From Phycisphaerales bacterium (GTDB taxonomy: Bacteria; Planctomycetota; Phycisphaerae; Sedimentisphaerales; Anaerobacaceae), in the NCBI GenBank assembly GCA_003533825.1, contig DQCG01000406.1, forward strand, positions 1 through 12,544: a DNA stretch of 12,544 nt, written 5' to 3'. Shown here piece by piece: positions 7,186 through 12,544 of this stretch. Positions within the stretch are counted from its first letter, which is position 1, and the number at the start of each line of letters is the position of its first letter. The position numbers and the translations under genes were made by a program. The notes under the pieces were generated by a model. The model saw nothing but the letters and a program-made list of their open reading frames with translations, had not been told where the DNA came from and ran no database searches.

Positions 7186-8613
7186 ATGAAACGCAAACGC
7201 AAAATAGTATTTATTTTGGCGGTCATTCTTATAGCGGTCGCGGGATGCATTGTAACTCTTATAGGACCCTGGCCCACGTACAAAAGCGGTTTTGAAGATA
7301 AGCCATACTATACGGAAGCTATCGCCGCAATTGAGCAGCATAGGCAACAATCTTCGAATGACTCCAATATCAGTCAGTTCGAAGCGGGCTGGGCCGCGCG
7401 TTCCATCACACCGCCGATTGGCACTCCGTTGGCGGGATTCGGAGACCGCAAGGGCAAACCGTCGACAGGTGTGCACGATGAGATATTCGTCAAGGCACTG
7501 GCGGTCAGCGACGGCGTCGATACGGCCGTAATTGTCGGTGCGAATATGCTGATTATACCCGAGAACGTAGCTGAGTCGGTTCGGATTCGTGTCTCTCAGC
7601 AAACACCGCTCACGGCCAATGAGATTCTTTTTAATGCCAGCCATAATCACTCCGGGCCAGGTGCATTCGCACCCGGCCTTGCTTCGAAAGTCTTTAACGG
7701 CCCATACGATTCGAGCATTCCCGAATTCCTTGCAAAAGCCTTTACAGAAGCCATCGTAGAGGCATACCAGTCGCTCGAGCCGGCCAAAATGGCATACGGA
7801 GGCCTGGATGCTCCCGAGTATATCAGAAATCGCACCCGGAGCGACGGCCCGGTTGACAGTGAGCTTAGCTACATGCTCGTCGAGCAAAAAGACTTGGATC
7901 GCTGCATCGTGGTAAGTTACTCCGCGCACCCGACAATTCTCGGCTCAGACAATATGCGATTCACGGGCGAATATCCCGGTTTTCTTATGCGCCGGATTAC
8001 CGAAAAAACCGGAGCGGCGGCGATTTATCTCGGCGGCTCCGTTGGAAGCATGAGCACCCGGCCTCCTGAGGGAGCCGACTCTTTCGAACGCTGCCGTAAA
8101 ATGGGTCAGGCATTGGCGGATAAGGTGCTGGTTGCGATTGCAGAAGCCCCTCGCTTCGAAGATAAGGTAAACGTTGCGTCTATCGGAATTCCCATTCAAC
8201 TGCCGCCGTTTCAACTGCGTCTTAATGAAAATTGGCGCGTATCGAAATTCTTGTTTCCGATTCTTGGGATTGATAGCGACGGCTGGATGCACGCGGTGCG
8301 TATTGGAGATGCGGTACTTGTCGGCACGCCGGCCGATTACTGCGGCGAAATCAGTGTAGACCTGAAGGCACGGATGAAAAATCGTGTCGGCGATCTCTGG
8401 ATGTTAAGCTTCAACGGTGACTATGTCGGTTACATCTCGCCGGACAAGTATTATTACGACAAGGATGAAAAAGGCGGCTACGGATACGAACGCGGCCTCA
8501 TGTCATGGATCGGCCCGGACCAGGAGGCATTCACCGTATCGCTTATCACGCACATGATTGATGCTCTGTTTCCTGAAAGCTCTTCTCTTACAACCTTTTA
8601 TAATGCTCATTGA
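7186..8613 (+). CDS. neutral/alkaline ceramidase-family lipoprotein
   Basis: 475 residues. The N-terminus is a basic stretch and a hydrophobic segment ending VAGC, a lipobox with Cys21, so the protein is probably a lipid-anchored envelope protein. The body matches the neutral/alkaline non-lysosomal ceramidase family (amidohydrolases splitting ceramide into sphingosine and fatty acid). It has AGWAARSITPPIGTPLAGF near residues 67-85, SHNHSGPG with candidate zinc ligands His153 and His155, YSAHPT with His248, GSMSTRPP with Ser290 at the place of the nucleophilic serine, Glu388 (DYCGE), and a GDYVGYISPDKYYY...YGYE region (412-435). The usual GDxSPN serine motif is altered to GSMSTR. The protein is much shorter than classical bacterial ceramidases, with no C-terminal immunoglobulin-like domain. 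Substrate is therefore uncertain; another amide or ester is possible. The ribosome site before 7186 is weak. Its end overlaps the convergent GH127 gene by 7 bases. Confidence 0.82.
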   Translation: MKRKRKIVFILAVILIAVAGCIVTLIGPWPTYKSGFEDKPYYTEAIAAIEQHRQQSSNDSNISQFEAGWAARSITPPIGTPLAGFGDRKGKPSTGVHDEIFVKALAVSDGVDTAVIVGANMLIIPENVAESVRIRVSQQTPLTANEILFNASHNHSGPGAFAPGLASKVFNGPYDSSIPEFLAKAFTEAIVEAYQSLEPAKMAYGGLDAPEYIRNRTRSDGPVDSELSYMLVEQKDLDRCIVVSYSAHPTILGSDNMRFTGEYPGFLMRRITEKTGAAAIYLGGSVGSMSTRPPEGADSFERCRKMGQALADKVLVAIAEAPRFEDKVNVASIGIPIQLPPFQLRLNENWRVSKFLFPILGIDSDGWMHAVRIGDAVLVGTPADYCGEISVDLKARMKNRVGDLWMLSFNGDYVGYISPDKYYYDKDEKGGYGYERGLMSWIGPDQEAFTVSLITHMIDALFPESSSLTTFYNAH

Positions 8614-11315
8614 TCCTTTAACCAGACGGATGAGCTGATAGCGCCGCGACCTCGGCGATCTCTTTGGTCTGAAGGATCACGATTGCCCCGGGCATAGTTG
8701 GGGATTGCCGTCAGCTCAGAACCATCGGCCCATGTGCCTTTAATGACCATGACACCGCCCAAAAGATCGCCCTTCCATTCTGTGGTCAGGACGGATTCAG
8801 GACTAAGGACATTGTCAATATCCTGGTCGACTCTCTCCGCACTGTAAATCAGCGGCCCATACCGAAGTGCCACCTGGCCTTTCGTAGCTTCGATTTTGTC
8901 GATAGCCTTGACTCTCTGAACCTTCATCGGGAGCTTCAGATCGATTTTGTCGCCGGCCTTCCACTTCCTGGTAATCACAGCATATCCTTTTTCTATGGGC
9001 GGACTGACTACGGAACCGTTGACGGAAATCGACGTGATAACATCGGATTGAGGCGTCCCGGCATAAAGTTCGCTGACGCTGCGATCGGGCACGCGAATCC
9101 TGACGCTGAAGGTCTTTTGCACTTTGGGATTGACTGTGACCGAAACATCGCCATCCCACGGATAATCGGTCTTCTGAATCATCTGGACGTCGGTGCCGGC
9201 TACATCCTCGACCGTAACCGTGCTCCCAATAAAGAGGTTGACGTAAATGCCGTCGGTGTTGCCGGCATAAGTCCAGGTGGGAAGCATAAGCAGAGTCCTG
9301 GGAATGTTGCCAACGCAGCACGGGCAGACATGCCAGTCGTAGCGGGGCCGGCGTGAATCAAGGGGATTCTGGTAGTAGAAATTCTTTCCATCCAAGTCAA
9401 TAGAGCCTAAGAGGGCATTATAGAGTGTCTCTTCGTAGAGGTCGGCGAACCTGGCATCGTGGTACGTCAGGTTAAGTTTGTGCTGGAAGAAAATTTCGCC
9501 ACAACTGGAGCAGGATTCGCAGTAGGCGTTGTGGCGCAACGAATAGTCCGGGCCAAAGCCTTCCGATGTCTCGCCGCTGCCCACGCCGCCGGTGACGTAG
9601 TACTTCCTGTTGACAATATTGTCCCATAGCGATATGACGGCGCTCTGATAGTCGATGTCGCCGGTTTCCATAGCGACGTCGGCCATACCCGCGTAGGAAT
9701 AGACGGCGCGCACGGCATGTCCGACGGCCTCATACTGCCGGACGATCGGGACATGGCTCTGGTCGTATTCGCTGCCGCCATCGCGGCAGTCCAGCAGGAA
9801 TTTCGACAATTCGATATACTTATCGCCCTTACCTTTACCTTCGGTCTCGTTCACAAAGCGGCCGAACCGCACCAGCGCGATTTCCATGGCTTGGTGGCCG
9901 TCGTACCACCGCTTTTTGGGAGGCGGGCCGATATTGTCATACCAGCAATCTGCAAGCTTCCTGGCTGCATTATATAACCTGGAATCGGACTTGTTCGTTA
10001 AAATATAATGTGCAACAGCAGCCTCCAGTAAATAACCGGCGACGTAACCCTCGTGGTCGCCTCGATGCCTCGGAGACCAGCGCTGGCGATCACTCAGCGT
10101 AAATACCGTCTGCAGGTATCCATCGGGTTCCTGTGCCGCCAGAATCTTCGGTATCCAATCGGCCAGCGTCGCTTTCATTGCCTCCTGGGCATTAATAATC
10201 TCCTGATCGCCCTGTGGATCGACCATCAGTGCAACGCATATCGACTCAATCGTGTTATAAACCCAGGCGTTTGAAAATACGTAACCCCTGTGACGCCCGT
10301 GAGGCTTGCCGGCAAGTTTGTTGGCGGCGTCGATGAAGTTATTGATCCCGCCTTCTTTCAGGTTCGGGTCGGAAATCTTTTCAATGCAGTGAGGAATCCA
10401 GTTTACTATCAGAGCTTTCGCCCTGCTGTTCCAGAGAGGATTGTCGATTTTATAGTGCTTTGTATCGATTAGATCGAGGTGCTCCGCAGGCGGCGGCGAT
10501 ACGACCTTGACGGCAAGAGTGGACGAAGTGCTCAATTGCCCTTTGCCCACAGTCAGCTTCAGGATATAATCGCCCGCCCTGGAAAATGTCGCCGTAGTGA
10601 CCGGCTCGCCGGCATTTTCAACAACGACCTGGCCGGGACCGGATATTTTGCTCCAGCCAACTGCTGCGGCGCTTTTTCCGCCTAATGTCTTAATTGCTCC
10701 GTTCAGATAGGTTTTTCCTCCCAATATGACAACGCGATCCACGCCGGCATCCACTCTCGGCGGAAAATCGGGCGACTTGCCGGAGTCATATACTTTCCAT
10801 TCCAAAATGCCGGTCGAATAAGTATCATTGGAATCGATTTCGAGCCTGAGTTTGGACGTACTAACTTCGTCAAAGGTTGTGGTGTTGTATTGATTTTCCG
10901 CTACGCCCAGACCTGATGGATTGCTGACCGGGACGAAATCCTCGCCGTTCCAATACAGCAGCCGGCAGGTCTCGGGCAGGCGGACACCGCGGCGGTCGTC
11001 CCACCAGTACACATCGATCTTTTTCGTACTGACGGGCCGGCTCCAGTCGTACTGAACCCATTGAGTTGCCCTTCTGGGCCAGTTGCCGTAAGATCCTCGG
11101 CGCCTGTCACGCGAGCTTGGCGGGTCGTATTCGTCATTGAGTGCCGTAAGCGATGTGTCCCCGGAGACATAAGAACACGATGGATCGGCAACAACGGCAA
11201 GATTAACTTCCGAATCCGGTTCGGCACTATCTTGCGCCAAAGCTTTGCAACCGAATACAATAGCGGCACCAACCATGAGTACCGGCAACAAACGAGTTGA
11301 GAACATAGCTTTCAT
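8607..11315 (-). CDS. secreted GH127 family protein (beta-L-arabinofuranosidase-type) with discoidin and PKD-like domains
   Basis: 902 residues. Signal peptide 1-27 (hydrophobic core LLPVLMVGAAIVFG, probable cleavage at ALA-Q). Residues about 38-178 form an F5/8-type C (discoidin/CBM32-like) domain (WVQYDWSRPVSTKKIDVYWW, ILEWKVYD). Residues about 185-273 form a PKD-like domain (VDAGVDRVVILGG). From about 275 on is the GH127 (DUF1680) catalytic region. In the characterised member HypBA1, zinc is held by a Glu and three cysteines, one of which is the nucleophile, and a separate Glu is the acid/base. Here Glu600-Ser-Cys602, Cys666-Cys667 (CPCCVGN) and Glu585 (SEGFGPDY) fall at equivalent places. 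So the active site looks intact, with Cys666 as probable nucleophile. Extra cysteines 599, 605 and 664 flank it. GH127 removes beta-L-arabinofuranose, though the family is broad. A GGAG site 7 bases ahead supports this start. Confidence 0.9.
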   Translation of the reverse strand: MKAMFSTRLLPVLMVGAAIVFGCKALAQDSAEPDSEVNLAVVADPSCSYVSGDTSLTALNDEYDPPSSRDRRRGSYGNWPRRATQWVQYDWSRPVSTKKIDVYWWDDRRGVRLPETCRLLYWNGEDFVPVSNPSGLGVAENQYNTTTFDEVSTSKLRLEIDSNDTYSTGILEWKVYDSGKSPDFPPRVDAGVDRVVILGGKTYLNGAIKTLGGKSAAAVGWSKISGPGQVVVENAGEPVTTATFSRAGDYILKLTVGKGQLSTSSTLAVKVVSPPPAEHLDLIDTKHYKIDNPLWNSRAKALIVNWIPHCIEKISDPNLKEGGINNFIDAANKLAGKPHGRHRGYVFSNAWVYNTIESICVALMVDPQGDQEIINAQEAMKATLADWIPKILAAQEPDGYLQTVFTLSDRQRWSPRHRGDHEGYVAGYLLEAAVAHYILTNKSDSRLYNAARKLADCWYDNIGPPPKKRWYDGHQAMEIALVRFGRFVNETEGKGKGDKYIELSKFLLDCRDGGSEYDQSHVPIVRQYEAVGHAVRAVYSYAGMADVAMETGDIDYQSAVISLWDNIVNRKYYVTGGVGSGETSEGFGPDYSLRHNAYCESCSSCGEIFFQHKLNLTYHDARFADLYEETLYNALLGSIDLDGKNFYYQNPLDSRRPRYDWHVCPCCVGNIPRTLLMLPTWTYAGNTDGIYVNLFIGSTVTVEDVAGTDVQMIQKTDYPWDGDVSVTVNPKVQKTFSVRIRVPDRSVSELYAGTPQSDVITSISVNGSVVSPPIEKGYAVITRKWKAGDKIDLKLPMKVQRVKAIDKIEATKGQVALRYGPLIYSAERVDQDIDNVLSPESVLTTEWKGDLLGGVMVIKGTWADGSELTAIPNYARGNRDPSDQRDRRGRGAISSSVWLKDQ

Positions 11316-11322
11316 TATAAGT

Positions 11323-11326
11323 CTCC
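11323..11326 (-). promoter_or_regulatory. Shine-Dalgarno site of the complete GH127 gene
   Basis: On the minus strand GATGGAGAC places GGAG 7 bases before the ATG at 11315. It lies in the 24-base gap after the stop of the preceding gene (11340), which leaves no room for a promoter plus terminator and so supports co-transcription of the two GH127 genes. Confidence 0.7.
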
Positions 11327-11339
11327 ATCTGTTGTTATA

Positions 11340-12544
11340 TTAACGTTCCGCATGTGCGCGGATCATGCGAATGCCGAATATCGCCGCGACCACGTTTCTG
11401 TCGGTGGCCTGGAACCGCATAGTGACTTTCTCCTTGCCTTTGATCAGGTCGGCCTCGATTGCGTACTCGACGTCGTAAAATCGTGCCGGGCTGCTCCTTG
11501 TAACTTCCTGATTCGCTATTTTCTGACCGTCCACGAGAATATCAAATATTGCCCTTCCCCTGCTGTGATGGTCGCTGCAATATGTCACCACCAGTGCCAT
11601 CGGGCGGTCGGATTCGACGGGCAGGTCGAATGAGAACCAGCTTCTTCCCCATCTTCCGGGCCGTCCCATCGTCCGCACAACCCACGAGTCGCCGGGATTC
11701 TGAAAGTTGAAATTACGTTCCGGCTGCATCTCGCCCGGCTGGGCATAGGCCACGGTTGCCTCTTCGAGCTTTCGCAGACGCTCCTGCTCGGCGGCATACT
11801 CGGCTTCTTTGACCTTCCATTCAGGCTCGGTAAACAGATCCCAGTACACCGCATACGTTCGCCGATGGAGACGGTAGAACGGAACTAAATCCACGTCACG
11901 TTGTCGCCCGACGCCGTCGGTGCGGAAATGGCCCGGCTTATCGCCTGTAGGCTTTAGCCACTCTTCCACGGGCCGCTCGGCCGCGATGAATACAGGCGTC
12001 TTTTCTCGGGAGTAACCGGATCTGCCTTCACGCCGACCCCGCTCTTCAGGACCCAGGTCACCAGCCAGCACCAAAAGCCCCCACATGAAGGCGACCCGGC
12101 GGGGATTGTCCGGCAACGGTTCCAGGCGAAGCGTTTTAGGCAGGATCAAATCCACAGTGTCGCCGGTCTTCCAGATTCGTTTCAGTTCAACATACGAGCC
12201 GGACTTCCGCAAGCTGCGATCGGCGATCAGACGGCCCGATTCCGGGACTTCACGAAGAGGGTTTATCACGTCTTCGGACACAGGCTTACCGTTGACTTTT
12301 ACGCTGAAACCGTCGCCCGCCCATCCCGGTCGGCGCAGGGCCAGCACGAATTGCCTTGGTGACTCCAGCGTGAGTTTCAGCGTCGCCGACTCGCCTTCGG
12401 GAAAGTTGGTATCCATCTGTAATTTGACTCCCGCGGCGGCCCACTGTGCGGTGGATGGCACATACAAATTCACCCACAATTTATCGCCGGATTCGTAGTA
12501 GATTCCGTCGCCGTGCAGGGCATGGCTCTCCATACCCGTTCCGA
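11340..12544 (-). CDS. C-terminal part of a second GH127 family protein with DUF6805-type tail
   Basis: The minus-strand frame stays open to the right edge, so this is the last 401 or so codons; the ATG at 12533 is internal. The visible start GTGMESHALHGDGIYYE is the stretch that normally follows the zinc-binding cysteine pair of GH127, so those cysteines should lie just beyond the window. Further on are the beta-sandwich of GH127 (LYVPSTAQW, ALRRPGWAGDGFSVKVNGKP), the VAFMWGLLVLAGDLG segment, and VPFYRLHRRTYAVYWDLF, a typical late motif. After a charged, probably helical linker (KVKEAEYAAEQERLRKLEEA) comes a C-terminal beta-rich domain (DSWVVRTMG, WFSFDLPV, FDILVDGQKIA) of the DUF6805 kind found behind many GH127 proteins. 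It is transcribed before the complete GH127 gene and probably with it. Its N-terminus, signal peptide and active site cannot be judged here. Confidence 0.88.
   Translation of the reverse strand, partial: GTGMESHALHGDGIYYESGDKLWVNLYVPSTAQWAAAGVKLQMDTNFPEGESATLKLTLESPRQFVLALRRPGWAGDGFSVKVNGKPVSEDVINPLREVPESGRLIADRSLRKSGSYVELKRIWKTGDTVDLILPKTLRLEPLPDNPRRVAFMWGLLVLAGDLGPEERGRREGRSGYSREKTPVFIAAERPVEEWLKPTGDKPGHFRTDGVGRQRDVDLVPFYRLHRRTYAVYWDLFTEPEWKVKEAEYAAEQERLRKLEEATVAYAQPGEMQPERNFNFQNPGDSWVVRTMGRPGRWGRSWFSFDLPVESDRPMALVVTYCSDHHSRGRAIFDILVDGQKIANQEVTRSSPARFYDVEYAIEADLIKGKEKVTMRFQATDRNVVAAIFGIRMIRAHAER

Noticed and set aside
7129..7929. 266-residue minus-strand open frame opposite the ceramidase-like gene
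   Set aside because: Antisense to conserved zinc-site motifs; its own translation shows no family pattern.
11240..11315. Lipoprotein reading of the complete GH127 signal peptide (FGC at residues 21-23)
   Set aside because: Phe at the -2 position is a poor lipobox, while ALA-Q a few residues on is a good ordinary Sec cleavage site; left as secreted, not lipid-anchored.
12085..12498. 137-residue plus-strand open frame opposite the partial GH127 gene
   Set aside because: Arg/Ser-rich shadow translation opposite a well-supported GH127 C-terminal region.
12531..12533. ATG at 12533 as the true start of the right-edge GH127 gene
   Set aside because: The frame continues upstream to the window edge, and GTGMESHALHGD matches an internal GH127 stretch just after the cysteine pair, so this Met is internal.

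Overview
The window looks like part of a chromosome from a Phycisphaerae-type planctomycete (Sedimentisphaerales or a relative). I infer this from protein style, not from a marker gene. The signs are secreted LamG-type proteins, fibronectin-like modules carrying a TYYWRVDEV signature, a DUF1349-containing C-terminal module, GH127 and DUF2961 enzymes, a ceramidase-like lipoprotein and the relic of a formylglycine-generating-enzyme (SUMF1) gene. There is no rRNA, tRNA, CRISPR array, transposase, regulator or transporter.

Left part, plus strand: bases 2-181 are the last 59 codons of an exported-type protein. After two hairpins in a 170-base spacer comes a 1348-residue secreted multidomain protein (352-4398), which carries a diverged copy of the same C-terminal module. 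Its stop codon lies in a perfect 16-base palindrome, and a longer hairpin follows. Bases 4487-4799 hold the decayed remains of a minus-strand SUMF1-domain gene with an apparent large internal deletion.

Middle, plus strand: a secreted DUF2961/GH172-type glycosidase (4997-7003), a palindromic REP/MITE-like element (about 7029-7121), then a neutral-ceramidase-family lipoprotein (7186-8613).

Right part, minus strand: two GH127 (DUF1680, beta-L-arabinofuranosidase family) genes in tandem, 24 bases apart. The first-transcribed one runs off the right edge. The second (8607-11315) is complete, with a signal peptide, a discoidin-like domain, a PKD-like domain and the GH127 catalytic region. Its 3' end overlaps the end of the ceramidase-like gene by 7 bases, tail to tail.

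Taken together this is a polysaccharide or glycoconjugate degradation locus. The shared theme of GH127 and GH172 is five-membered-ring (furanoside) sugars, so arabinofuranose- or fructofuranose-containing material is a reasonable but unproven substrate. The LamG protein would bind glycans or surfaces outside the cytoplasm. The ceramidase-like protein is the outlier and may not act on ceramide. The most unusual things are the SUMF1 relic, the nested domain in the large protein, the extra cysteines around the GH127 active site, and the grouping of ceramidase-like, GH172 and GH127 genes.
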